Positions 1-9,750 of a stretch of DNA of 35,031 nucleotides are shown here, one piece after another. A program made the position numbers and the translations under genes. The DNA lies in contig JAFCEO010000003.1 of the NCBI GenBank assembly GCA_017609085.1, forward strand, positions 1 through 35,031, in the 5' to 3' direction. This DNA comes from Candidatus Pacearchaeota archaeon. Lineage in GTDB: Archaea > Nanobdellota > Nanobdellia > Pacearchaeales > GW2011-AR1. The notes below the pieces were generated by a model. That model did no database searches and had not been told where the DNA came from. It saw only the letters and a program-made list of their open reading frames with translations. Every line of letters begins with the position of its first letter. The first letter of the stretch is position 1.

Positions 1-1635
1 TGTAATCTTAACAGAAGTTATACTTGGTATAACTGTGACAACTGTCCCAAAGTTCAAGAGGGGGATATTGTTATTTTTAGAAATGGAAGTTATGGAGAGT
101 TTAAGGAAAGTACCAATGTAAATCCTGGTGAAATCTATCTTTTCTACAGAAACAACTGGATAACTTACAAAGCAGATGCAGGGCATACTCCTATTTTGAA
201 TAATGTTTATATTAGAAATCAAGATAAATGGGGTGGCAATGGAAGTGGAAGGTCATATTTAATAATCGACGGATTCAAGATTTTAGATGGGATAAACATA
301 CAATACACTTCTTATGTTCAAATAAATAATTGCGAAATAATGAGGAAAGCAACATCTTATGAAGGCTTTTATGCTCCTTATTTTCTAGGCCATGCTAATG
401 GAATAAATGCAGTTAATGTAAATCACGGAATAATAGAAGGCAACGAAATACATCATGTATATAGGGGAATAACTGTTTCAGGAAAAAGTAGCGACTGGAT
501 TATTAGAAATAATGAAATTCATTATCTTGCAGAAGATGGTATGAGTGTTTCTCCTGATAACCTTTTAATTGAAAATAATTATATATATGATTCAATAAAT
601 TTTAGAACTGTAGTTAGGTTGGTTGGCTATATTTCATATAATAATGGTCAAGGATTCATTGAAGGAGAAACAGTAATTCAGGAAAAAACTGGTGCAAGAG
701 GAATAGTTTATAATGATGAAGGCGAAGGCATTCATGATCTTAATGTGTGGCAAATAACCGAAACCAGATTTAAGGACTCTCCTACTTTTAAAGTGGTGTC
801 TATTGATAATATCGCCAATTCTTTCAGTTTAAATGGAGATTACTCTTCCAATTTTACTGTAGGAGAGCCTATACTTTTAAGAGGTTCAAGTTCATCTGAT
901 GGAAGATATACTGTTAAAAATGCTGTTTACGATGTCGGCAGTGGTAGGACAATAATTTATGTAAATGAAAATATTCCAAGTTCAGATTCTCCTTATGGCT
1001 ATTTAAGAGATTCTGATTATAAGATTATTGGACAAACCAGCGGAGCAGTAGAAGAATTTGTGATAGATGAAGACCCAACACACAGAGACGGTATTCAGAT
1101 TCATGCCAATGGTGTTAAGAATATAATAATCAGAAACAACATTATACACGATACAGGACAGGGAATGAAACTTAGCCATTATGGTATATCACTTGAAAAT
1201 GTCACTCTTGTTGGGAATCTAATTAAAACGAATGGTTGGAATCTGTTAATCCATGGTGTCAACGGCCTCAACATAATAAACAATACCTTGATAGGCAACA
1301 GACTCGGGCTTAGAACAAGAAGAAATCCTAATATCTTTGTAATAAACAATATGCATAACAACATTATTGGACGTTTAGCTATGGCAAAAGCAACCACTCC
1401 TGAAAGTGAAATTAAAATTCTTAGTCATGACAACAATATTTTTGGACAAAATCCTGAAGGTCAGGGAGGACCAAATTATATATTTCACGTTAGTGAAAAT
1501 GAACATATTGCAGATATTAACAGTCTATTTGTGGACCCTGATAATTATGACTTCAGACCAAAAATGGACAGTATTGCCTGTAACGGAACTATCAATTCTC
1601 CAGGAGTCGCAGTAGGAGCATTACCCTGCATATAA
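1..1635 (+). CDS. Secreted right-handed parallel beta-helix protein (pectate-lyase/NosD-like fold), 5'-truncated by the window edge
   Basis: Frame 1 is open from base 1 (CNLNRSYTWYNCDNCPKVQEGDIVIFRNGSYGEFKE...) through the listed TTG at 196, so the true start is upstream of the window. Beta-helix repeat motifs include IIEGNEIHHVYRGITVSGKSSDWIIRNNEIHYLAEDGM and NIIIRNNIIHDTGQGMKLS. The C-terminus (FRPKMDSIACNGTINSPGVAVGALPCI) resembles the end of beta-helix lyases. Confidence 0.75.
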   Translation, partial: CNLNRSYTWYNCDNCPKVQEGDIVIFRNGSYGEFKESTNVNPGEIYLFYRNNWITYKADAGHTPILNNVYIRNQDKWGGNGSGRSYLIIDGFKILDGINIQYTSYVQINNCEIMRKATSYEGFYAPYFLGHANGINAVNVNHGIIEGNEIHHVYRGITVSGKSSDWIIRNNEIHYLAEDGMSVSPDNLLIENNYIYDSINFRTVVRLVGYISYNNGQGFIEGETVIQEKTGARGIVYNDEGEGIHDLNVWQITETRFKDSPTFKVVSIDNIANSFSLNGDYSSNFTVGEPILLRGSSSSDGRYTVKNAVYDVGSGRTIIYVNENIPSSDSPYGYLRDSDYKIIGQTSGAVEEFVIDEDPTHRDGIQIHANGVKNIIIRNNIIHDTGQGMKLSHYGISLENVTLVGNLIKTNGWNLLIHGVNGLNIINNTLIGNRLGLRTRRNPNIFVINNMHNNIIGRLAMAKATTPESEIKILSHDNNIFGQNPEGQGGPNYIFHVSENEHIADINSLFVDPDNYDFRPKMDSIACNGTINSPGVAVGALPCI

Positions 1636-1698
1636 AATAAAAATATTTATACAATTATAAAAATATATTTATACTCTTTCTTCTTTTATCAACAGAAA

Positions 1699-4600
1699 AT
1701 GGAAATTTTAAAAAAATTAATTTTAATATTAATAATATTCATATTTTTGTTAGGTCTGGGAAAATGTTCAGAAAATTATAATTTTTCCTCTGAAGATTCT
1801 TGTGAAGGACTTTGTATTTATAATATTAAGGGAAATATTTCTCTTGTAAGAGAAGTTCAAAAAGAAGGCGAGAAAATAAAAGAAAGAATAGGGCATATTT
1901 TATTAGAAAAAGATAAAAATATAGAAAAGATAAATTTCGAGTTGAATAAAAGAATTAAAAATAGTCAAGAAATTTTAGAGAGTGTAGAGAATTCAGTTCA
2001 AAAATTATATAGCTCTTCTTTCACTTCACAGCATTCAAATGAATGTGGCTCTGTTCCTACCGATGGTTGTACGATTACAAAAGATACTGTTTTTAGAAGA
2101 GGGAATTACTATCTTCCAAACGGAATAGAAATAATATCTGACGGCATTACTCTTGATTGTAATGGTTCCACTTTAACAGGAAATTTTGATTCTTTCGGAA
2201 TTAATATTTTTAATAGAACAGACATTACAGTAAAAAATTGCGTTATTACTAATTTTATGATAGGAATTTCTCTTGTCTATAGTTCTGAAAATACAATAAA
2301 AGAGAATATAATAAACTCAAATTATTATGCGGGAATATTGATGTATTCAGGTTCAGATTTTAACACTATAGAAAGCAATACTCTAAATTCAGATTATTTA
2401 GGGATTTACGGAGAGTTAAGTTCAAATAACAAAATAAGGAATAACACATTAAAAAATAACGAATATGGGATGTGGATTTATTCAAATTTTAACGATTTAA
2501 TAGAGGGTAATAGGGGCGAGTTTAATAGCGTCGGTATTTATCTTAATAAGAGTTCAAATGTTCTTATATCATCTAACAAAATTGCAAACTCAAAATTTTG
2601 CGGTTTTTACTTGTTTTCCAATTCGAATAATAATATAAGAAACAATATGGTGAATAATTCCTTAGCAGGATTTTATCTCGATTCGAGTTCTAAGAATAAT
2701 CTTAAGAATAATACAGCATTTTCTAATAAATGGGGGATATTTTTATTTTCAAGTTTTAGCAACGAATTAAAATTTAATACTCTAGATTTGAATGAAGATG
2801 GAATTGTTTTGGACTCATCTAACAATAATTTTTTAGATAAAAATTTTCTGGGTTTAAATACTAAATCAGGAATTTATTTAAGTTATTCTGATGACAACAC
2901 TATTAAACACAACACTGCAGAATCAGATGCAATAGGAATTTATTTTTTTAATTCTCACGACAATATTATTAAAGAGAATATAGTAAAAAATAGCAGTGAA
3001 ATTGGTTTAGGTTTTTCTTTCTCAAATGGAAATCTTTTGTCCGATAATGATGTAACTAAGAATTTTGAAGAAGGAATTTTGTTGGCTCATTCGCGAAAAA
3101 ATATTCTTTTAAATAACAAGATACTCGACAACGGAGGAGTAGGGATATTTCTTCTTAATTCGAGTGAGAATACCATAAATAATAGCAATATAAAACATAA
3201 TGAAAAAGGGATACATTTTTTTGAGTCAGACGACAACAACTTATATATGAACAGGTTATGTTATAATACTCAGGATTTTTCTTTTTCTAGACCTTCTACA
3301 AATTACGGCGATGATAATATTTGCGATAGTCCTGGCACATGGATTCTTTGGAAAGATAAAGATACTGTTGGTTGCTCCTACTCTTGCTCTAAAGAACGTT
3401 GCGATAAATTTGAGTTAGGTTCAGCAAAAGGATTTAGTTTGCTTAATTTTGAAAATAATGATTGTGTGGTTGATTTGATTGATTGGTTTAAGGATTCTAA
3501 ACATTCTTCATATGAAGATTTTCTTAACCTTTCATGCGATTCTGTAATTGAATTTGAATTAGATGTTCCTAAAGAAGCGAAGATGTTAAGGATAGCTTAT
3601 AATTTCTTTTTATTTAATTCAGAGAATAAAGAAAATTCTCAAAACCTATTACAAGAAATTTATATTTATAATTTTGATGAAAATGTCTGGGAAAATGTTT
3701 ATTTTGAAGAAAGCATCCCCTCCGATTTTGAAGAAAGTATAATAAATATTCCAATTACAGAGGAGAGGCGATATAACAATAAGATAAAATTGAAAGCAAG
3801 ATTAAATAATTTAGATAATAATCCTGATTTTTCTTATGCGTGTCAAATTTATGAAGATTCTGTAGACTGTAGGCAATTTAGTTTAGACAGGTTTGTTTAT
3901 CAATTTTGTCAGAACCCTTTTTCTCTTTTTATTAGTCCTTCAGTTTCTTACGATATAGAGTCCAGCAGGTTAAATATTCAGGTTTATGCATATGATATTG
4001 AGAATGGGGAAGAGGTTAAATCAGGCCATTCTTCTTATAGGATAATTAAGTCTAACCGAACTATTACTGGAGGAAAATTAGAGTATGACGGATTGTGGAA
4101 AACAACTAAGACAATAAACCTTTCTTCAGGCGAGTATTTGATTGAGTTAAATATTAATGGTTTTGTTGAAAGCACAAATTTTTATACAGGAAAAAAGGAA
4201 TCTAAAATTTATGGTTCGGTTAAAGACAGTTCAGGATTAGTAGAAGCTACCATTAATCTTTATAAGGCATTAGAGTATCCTAACAGAGTATTATATTCTA
4301 TTGTAAATGATAGCTATTCCTTTATTGTAGAGCCAGGTTCTTATGTTGTAGAAGCGGCTAAAGATGGCGAAATTTTTACAACCCTTGCTTTTTCAATAGA
4401 TGGAGGAGAAGAGATTAAAAGAGATTTATTTTTAGGTGAGAAAAAAGGAAGTTTAAAATGGTTCTTATATGAGCTAAAAAAAGAATTGGAGAATAAACTC
4501 AGTGAAGAAACTACAAAAATTTCTGATTTAACAGAAATGGTTAGTAACGATTTAAGTAGTGACGATGCTATGGCTTTAGCTAATGCCATTAGCGATGGTG

Positions 4601-6849
4601 TTACAGACAATAATATTCCTACAATATCTTTTATTGCTGCTATTTTGGAAAAAACTGTACCCACTTTTACTTCGCGAATAGCTTATGGGAGAACTATAAA
4701 TTATCTCATAAACAATACTCGTGAATTAATTATTTCATACAGAAATGGGGATGGAGGAATAGAAGTTTTCTCGTGGTTAATGGATAGCGAAGGAGGATTT
4801 AAAAAAAGAACTGTGCAAGAAATAAAGGATAAAGAAATATATAAAAAAAGTTTACAACTGATAAATCAATCCTATAATGATTTATCTTTTCACGTTAATG
4901 ACAATTTTGATTTTTTAAAAGCAAAAAAAATTATTGGAGACCAACTGACTCAGTTAAAAGGGATTTCTGCTCATGAAGAGCTTTTATTACTTCCCGACCC
5001 TTCTACAGAACCTATTGTTTGGAATTTTGAAAACTACTATAACTCTTATTTAGAGAATCATAGGACAATGAAATATGCAAAACTAGGAAAAAAAATCGCC
5101 CTCTCTTTGCAGGCAGTTATAGGAATTGTTGTAAGTATTATTGCTTCCCCTGTTGCAGGGTTGACAACTTTTGTCACTTTAAATAAAATTTCTACTCCTT
5201 TTTATATCGCTTTAAATCTAGCACAATTCTCAACTCAAATTTTAGCAGTTCAAAATTATGCTTTTACTTCAGCAGAATGGATTATTGATACAGCCAAAAT
5301 ACCTTTCATATACAATAAAACAATAGTTTTTATTCAAAGAGAAACAGAAGAACCTTACTATTTAAACAAAAATAAATTTTTTGATTCTGAATTGGAAATT
5401 AATTTGAATCCAGATAAAGTCATAAACGGGAAAAATTTTGTTTTCCCATCCTCTTCTTTAGGACTTACTGTAAGAAATGTTACAGTTAGAGTAAAAAATT
5501 TGCTCGACCCTTCCTTAACCAGGGTTTTAGCAGGATCTGTGTCTGAAATTGAGAAGAATAAAGAAAAGACAACATCTCTTTTAGGTTATGATTATCTTTC
5601 TGTAAATCTTAGTTCGAATCAAGAAATTGAAAAAAATCTGTCTTACTTTGGCTTAGACCAAAGTCAAACCGGCTCTATATTTGACCCCCACATTTTGGTA
5701 GTTCAGATTTTTTCTGGACCTTTTCAGACCACGATCGATACTGTTCATTATTTTGTTCTTTCTCTTTTGAAAATTAATCAAATAACTTATCAATCTTCTT
5801 ATAAAACAGAGAACTTTCGACTGCGAAATGTGGATAGGGAAATTTTAAATTGGGAAAAAATCAAGGAGGCAGAGTTGCCTATGAGAAGTATAGAGAAACA
5901 ATTTACAGTAGAAGATTTTGTTAGATTTACTCCTTTAGTGTATTCCATAAATGCCGAAAATTCTAATAATTTGGAGAAAACATATTCAACAAATTTTAAC
6001 GGGAAAGGAGATAACAAGATTAATTTGAATTCGAATCGTCCAGAATTTAGTTTTAACTATACTGTTGGAAACAGTTACGGCGTCGAATTTCAATTGTTCC
6101 ATCCTTTAGGAGCAGATGTAGATTTAGATGTTTATTATGGTGGTCACCATGTCGGTTTCAATCCTTTTAGCGGGAAAGATGAAATCGGTTTTCCTGGAAC
6201 TTATTCTGGAAAATATAAAAATCCAGAAATCATTTATATTCCAAATGCGGCAAATAAGACTTACGAAGTTAGAGCAAGATTAATTAAAGAAAATACAAAT
6301 TTATCAGTTCCTATAAAATTGAATATTTTAGAAATTCCATTTAGGCCTGCTGTTTTGATGGTTTTCCCAGATGAATTAAATCAAGAAATATTATTGGGAG
6401 AAAATTTTTCCCTATATTTTACAATCGGAGAAGTAGGAAAACAAAAACCTATTCACAATGTTACTGTCAATATAGATTTAGGTTTGGCTAATCTTTCTAA
6501 AAAAGACTATCACTTTTCCAAAATCGATGCCAGTTCTTTGAAAGAAATAAACTTTTCTTTTCAGGCTACAGAAACAGGAAATTTTTCAGGTAAACTTAAA
6601 GTAAATAGCTCTATTGGAGAGATTATAGCTAATATCGAAATTTTTGTTAGTCAAGTTCAAGAAAAACTGCCGGGTGATGTGAATGGTGATTGTAAAGTTA
6701 ATATTTTCGATTTAGCCGCCATTGGTTTGGCTTATGGAAGTGAGCGTGGAGAGAGCCATTGGAATGAAAATGCAGATTTGAATAATGATGGCAAAATTAA
6801 TATTTTCGATTTAGCGATAGTGGGTCTAAATTACGGAAAAGTGTGTTAA
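1699..6849 (+). CDS. Large secreted protein: signal peptide, NosD-like beta-helix repeats, helical/hydrophobic middle region, Ig-like C-terminal part, C-terminal dockerin
   Basis: N-terminal hydrophobic signal (MEILKKLILILIIFIFLLGLGKC). Many repeats of the type SSNNxIxxNxxxxNxxGIxL. Ends with a duplicated Ca-loop dockerin (GDVNGDCKVNIFDLAAIGLAYG...ADLNNDGKINIFDLAIVGLNYGKVC). Confidence 0.85.
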   Translation: MEILKKLILILIIFIFLLGLGKCSENYNFSSEDSCEGLCIYNIKGNISLVREVQKEGEKIKERIGHILLEKDKNIEKINFELNKRIKNSQEILESVENSVQKLYSSSFTSQHSNECGSVPTDGCTITKDTVFRRGNYYLPNGIEIISDGITLDCNGSTLTGNFDSFGINIFNRTDITVKNCVITNFMIGISLVYSSENTIKENIINSNYYAGILMYSGSDFNTIESNTLNSDYLGIYGELSSNNKIRNNTLKNNEYGMWIYSNFNDLIEGNRGEFNSVGIYLNKSSNVLISSNKIANSKFCGFYLFSNSNNNIRNNMVNNSLAGFYLDSSSKNNLKNNTAFSNKWGIFLFSSFSNELKFNTLDLNEDGIVLDSSNNNFLDKNFLGLNTKSGIYLSYSDDNTIKHNTAESDAIGIYFFNSHDNIIKENIVKNSSEIGLGFSFSNGNLLSDNDVTKNFEEGILLAHSRKNILLNNKILDNGGVGIFLLNSSENTINNSNIKHNEKGIHFFESDDNNLYMNRLCYNTQDFSFSRPSTNYGDDNICDSPGTWILWKDKDTVGCSYSCSKERCDKFELGSAKGFSLLNFENNDCVVDLIDWFKDSKHSSYEDFLNLSCDSVIEFELDVPKEAKMLRIAYNFFLFNSENKENSQNLLQEIYIYNFDENVWENVYFEESIPSDFEESIINIPITEERRYNNKIKLKARLNNLDNNPDFSYACQIYEDSVDCRQFSLDRFVYQFCQNPFSLFISPSVSYDIESSRLNIQVYAYDIENGEEVKSGHSSYRIIKSNRTITGGKLEYDGLWKTTKTINLSSGEYLIELNINGFVESTNFYTGKKESKIYGSVKDSSGLVEATINLYKALEYPNRVLYSIVNDSYSFIVEPGSYVVEAAKDGEIFTTLAFSIDGGEEIKRDLFLGEKKGSLKWFLYELKKELENKLSEETTKISDLTEMVSNDLSSDDAMALANAISDGVTDNNIPTISFIAAILEKTVPTFTSRIAYGRTINYLINNTRELIISYRNGDGGIEVFSWLMDSEGGFKKRTVQEIKDKEIYKKSLQLINQSYNDLSFHVNDNFDFLKAKKIIGDQLTQLKGISAHEELLLLPDPSTEPIVWNFENYYNSYLENHRTMKYAKLGKKIALSLQAVIGIVVSIIASPVAGLTTFVTLNKISTPFYIALNLAQFSTQILAVQNYAFTSAEWIIDTAKIPFIYNKTIVFIQRETEEPYYLNKNKFFDSELEINLNPDKVINGKNFVFPSSSLGLTVRNVTVRVKNLLDPSLTRVLAGSVSEIEKNKEKTTSLLGYDYLSVNLSSNQEIEKNLSYFGLDQSQTGSIFDPHILVVQIFSGPFQTTIDTVHYFVLSLLKINQITYQSSYKTENFRLRNVDREILNWEKIKEAELPMRSIEKQFTVEDFVRFTPLVYSINAENSNNLEKTYSTNFNGKGDNKINLNSNRPEFSFNYTVGNSYGVEFQLFHPLGADVDLDVYYGGHHVGFNPFSGKDEIGFPGTYSGKYKNPEIIYIPNAANKTYEVRARLIKENTNLSVPIKLNILEIPFRPAVLMVFPDELNQEILLGENFSLYFTIGEVGKQKPIHNVTVNIDLGLANLSKKDYHFSKIDASSLKEINFSFQATETGNFSGKLKVNSSIGEIIANIEIFVSQVQEKLPGDVNGDCKVNIFDLAAIGLAYGSERGESHWNENADLNNDGKINIFDLAIVGLNYGKVC
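6673..6849 (+). other. Dockerin type I-like region
   Basis: Two DxNxDxxx[ND]xxD loops: DVNGDCKVNIFD and DLNNDGKINIFD, each followed by LAxxGLxYG. Confidence 0.87.
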
Positions 6850-6929
6850 GAGATTTATTAATTATATTTTACAGAAACATAATTTATTTATATTAGGAAT
6901 TACTTTAATCTTTATTAAGGGAAAGAAGA

Positions 6930-9665
6930 ATGAAAAAAAAGTTGATTTTGCTATCACTTGCGATCTTGTTAATTAATTTTGTAGGTGTAGTTAGTTCCGA
7001 AGATTTTAATTCTAGTCCTTTTACAGAGCTAATAGAATCAGACAATAGTACAAAGATATTTTCAGATTTTGGAAGTAGGGAAGAATATACGATAAATAGT
7101 AAAAACTATTCTTTATCTTCTACTACTTATTATATTAGGTTCGAGCCTTCTTTACCCTCAAGCGTTTGTGAGAATGAAAAAATAGACATAACTGTTAGAG
7201 GAAAAGCAAGATTTTATCCAGATAGTAAAGATTTATTTGATTGTGCGTGGCAGGATTACACTATAGTACACTGGTGTTTAAATTTAATGGAAGATGATTT
7301 TTTGTCTCGAGATGATGAAATAAAAAGTATTTGCCAATCAAGCAAAAGTTATGATTGTTCTAGTTTTTATTTTGAATATACATTCAGGGATGTGGACTTG
7401 AGCTCTGAATTTGGAGGGGTAGAAGATCAGGGTACTATAGAAGTTTATGCTGAGATTTACGATTTTGATAATAAAGTAGGGAGAAAATCTACTACAGTTT
7501 ATGATGTTGGTAAAGTAGAATGTAACTGCCTTTCCGGAGCATGTTGCGATACTTCTTCAAGACCTTATAACTTCAAACCTTATGGGAGCCAGCCAAAGGG
7601 TTATACAGACGAATATATTTGTTCAGGAAAAAATACTCCTGAAGGAACTAACTGGGTGTATAAAATAGACTATTACTGTAATGGACAGAGCTCTTCTGTA
7701 AAATCTACAAATATACAAGTAGATACTTGTGGAACTTGTGAGTATTGTACAACCGGAGATTCTACTTGTAATTATTATAGTTCTTCAACAACCTGCGGAA
7801 CAAAAGATTGTGATTATCTTGATACATCTTGCAGAGATTACCATGATATAGATAAAAAATGTGTTAGCGGAGGCAGATGTGAAGCAACAACCAGTTGTTA
7901 TAGTTCATATACAAATAAACCGAAACATACTTCTTGCGGAACAGGAAAAGAATGTGATGGAAAGGGAAATTGTATAACTTGCACGTCCCATTTTTACACA
8001 TCTTGTTACGATAATGATGTTTATTGGTATGATAAGTGTAATAATAGACAAGAAAAGAAAGAGGAATGTGGGGAAGATTTTTGTGATGCGTGGTTTACAG
8101 ATACATGCCATGGAAATGATGTTTATGAAACTAGAACATGTTATAGGAGGGGATGTAGAGCGGGAGACCAAGGACCTCATTGTTATAAAGATGCTTATGA
8201 AGAGGAAAGATATGTAAAAACATGTCAATGGGGGTGCACAAATGGGCGTTGTAATCCAAATCCAAATGTAAAATGTTACAAAGATTCAGATTGTCCACGC
8301 GTCTATAGCAACCCTTCTTGTTATGGAGACGATGTAAAAAAAGATTATACAGATTATAAATGTGAAAATCCGGGAACAGAACAATCTTATTGTAAAGAGA
8401 TTTATAATAGTAGTGCATATTATGATTGTGGTGAAGATGAGTATGGCAGTAATTATTGTTATGACGGCGATGTATATAGAGATTTTATCGACAGGGGTTG
8501 TTCTAATGGAAATTGTTTTGAAACTACAATTAAACAAAAAGTTGAAGAATGTGGTCTTGGAGGTTGCGAAAATGGACAATGTAAAAGTGAACCAGAATGT
8601 TCAGAAACAGATACTTCGTGCGGAATTTATCCAAATTGTGTGAACTGCAATTTACAAGATGGTTGTGAGGGTGATTATTATAAAGATTATTATTGTGTTA
8701 ATAATAGTAAGGGATGCAGTTACGACTCAGATGATTGTTCTGATTGTTCTTGTTCATGCGGGGGTTATAATGTGGAGGAATCGATAGCAAATGACAATTG
8801 CAATGATGGTAAAGATAACGATTGTGATGGTCAAATAGATTTAGAAGATGCTGGATGCCCCAGCGACTGTCAAAATGAATGTGTTTTTGGCAGTATAAAA
8901 TGTGTCGATAATGTTGAGATGTTTTGCGGAGATTTTGATAATGATGATTGTACAGAATGGGGGGGAAAGATTATATGCGAGTATGGTTGCAGTAATAACA
9001 AATGTAGTCCTTGCGTAGACGAATGTGTGCCAGGAGATACTAGATGCGTAGGAAACATGAAACAAGCTTGTGGCTATCCTGAGTGGGATTATTCGCGCTG
9101 TGCTAAGTGGCTCGATTTAGTAGAATGTCCAAATGGTTGTTCTGATGGCAAGTGTATAGGAGCCTCTTGCACCGATGAATGTGTTTACTTGTCTAAAAAA
9201 TGTTCTTCAAAATTTGATTATGTTATCGAAAATAACTGTATAGATTCGGACAAAGATACCTGTACAGAATGGTGCAATTGTGGATTGGTATGCGGTGAAG
9301 AATGTAGTGATGGTGTATGTGGGGGGTTTAAAGGATGTGAAGATAAGTGCAATTTTGGAGATATGAGGTGTTTATATAATAAAATACAAATTTGCGCAGA
9401 TTATAATTTTGACGGGTGTTATGAATGGGGGGGAAATACCTACTGTGACTTGGGTTGCGAGAATGGAGAATGCCTGTCCATATATGTTTTAGAAGGTGAC
9501 GTCAATAAAGATTGCAAAGTCGATATTTTTGACTTGGCAAAAGTAGGTTTGTGTTATAATCAGCAAGCTAAAGGAGATTGCAAGAATGCCGATTTAAACA
9601 ACGACGGTACAGTCAATATATTCGACCTAGCAATTATTGGCTTAAATTATGGAAAGACTTGCTAA
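6930..9665 (+). CDS. Secreted cysteine-rich protein with a C-terminal dockerin
   Basis: Signal peptide MKKKLILLSLAILLINFVGVVSS. Very high Cys content. Tandem Cys-rich modules. Ends with GDVNKDCKVDIFDLAKVGLCYN...ADLNNDGTVNIFDLAIIGLNYGKTC. Confidence 0.85.
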   Translation: MKKKLILLSLAILLINFVGVVSSEDFNSSPFTELIESDNSTKIFSDFGSREEYTINSKNYSLSSTTYYIRFEPSLPSSVCENEKIDITVRGKARFYPDSKDLFDCAWQDYTIVHWCLNLMEDDFLSRDDEIKSICQSSKSYDCSSFYFEYTFRDVDLSSEFGGVEDQGTIEVYAEIYDFDNKVGRKSTTVYDVGKVECNCLSGACCDTSSRPYNFKPYGSQPKGYTDEYICSGKNTPEGTNWVYKIDYYCNGQSSSVKSTNIQVDTCGTCEYCTTGDSTCNYYSSSTTCGTKDCDYLDTSCRDYHDIDKKCVSGGRCEATTSCYSSYTNKPKHTSCGTGKECDGKGNCITCTSHFYTSCYDNDVYWYDKCNNRQEKKEECGEDFCDAWFTDTCHGNDVYETRTCYRRGCRAGDQGPHCYKDAYEEERYVKTCQWGCTNGRCNPNPNVKCYKDSDCPRVYSNPSCYGDDVKKDYTDYKCENPGTEQSYCKEIYNSSAYYDCGEDEYGSNYCYDGDVYRDFIDRGCSNGNCFETTIKQKVEECGLGGCENGQCKSEPECSETDTSCGIYPNCVNCNLQDGCEGDYYKDYYCVNNSKGCSYDSDDCSDCSCSCGGYNVEESIANDNCNDGKDNDCDGQIDLEDAGCPSDCQNECVFGSIKCVDNVEMFCGDFDNDDCTEWGGKIICEYGCSNNKCSPCVDECVPGDTRCVGNMKQACGYPEWDYSRCAKWLDLVECPNGCSDGKCIGASCTDECVYLSKKCSSKFDYVIENNCIDSDKDTCTEWCNCGLVCGEECSDGVCGGFKGCEDKCNFGDMRCLYNKIQICADYNFDGCYEWGGNTYCDLGCENGECLSIYVLEGDVNKDCKVDIFDLAKVGLCYNQQAKGDCKNADLNNDGTVNIFDLAIIGLNYGKTC
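8866..9480 (+). repeat. Four tandem ~48-aa Cys-rich protein modules
   Basis: CQNECVFGSIKCVDNVEMFCGDFDNDDCTEWGGKIICEYGCSNNKC / CVDECVPGDTRCVGNMKQACGYPEWDYSRCAKWLDLVECPNGCSDGKC / CTDECVYLSKKC...CTEWCNCGLVCGEECSDGVC / CEDKCNFGDMRCLYNKIQICADYNFDGCYEWGGNTYCDLGCENGEC. Confidence 0.8.
9495..9665 (+). other. Dockerin type I-like region
   Basis: DVNKDCKVDIFD and DLNNDGTVNIFD loops at the C-terminus of the Cys-rich protein. Confidence 0.87.
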
Positions 9666-9750
9666 AATTAACAAAAAGCAAATTAATGATAATCAAATAT
9701 AACTTTTAAATAATAACAATTTTTAAAAACATTAATTGATTTTTAAAAAA

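Noticed and set aside
2200-3260. Repetitive AT-rich pattern that might look like a repeat array or CRISPR
   Set aside because: Repeats are imperfect, in frame and of protein origin (NosD-like beta-helix coils); no conserved DNA repeat or spacer structure.
4341-6017. Antisense ORFs 4341-4664 and 5799-6017
   Set aside because: Lie opposite a long, clearly coding surface-protein gene; no recognisable domain or promoter.
7905-9065. Several overlapping short ORFs in both strands within the Cys-rich gene
   Set aside because: By-product of biased Cys/Asp/Asn-rich codon usage; the 911-aa frame has a signal peptide, modules and a dockerin.
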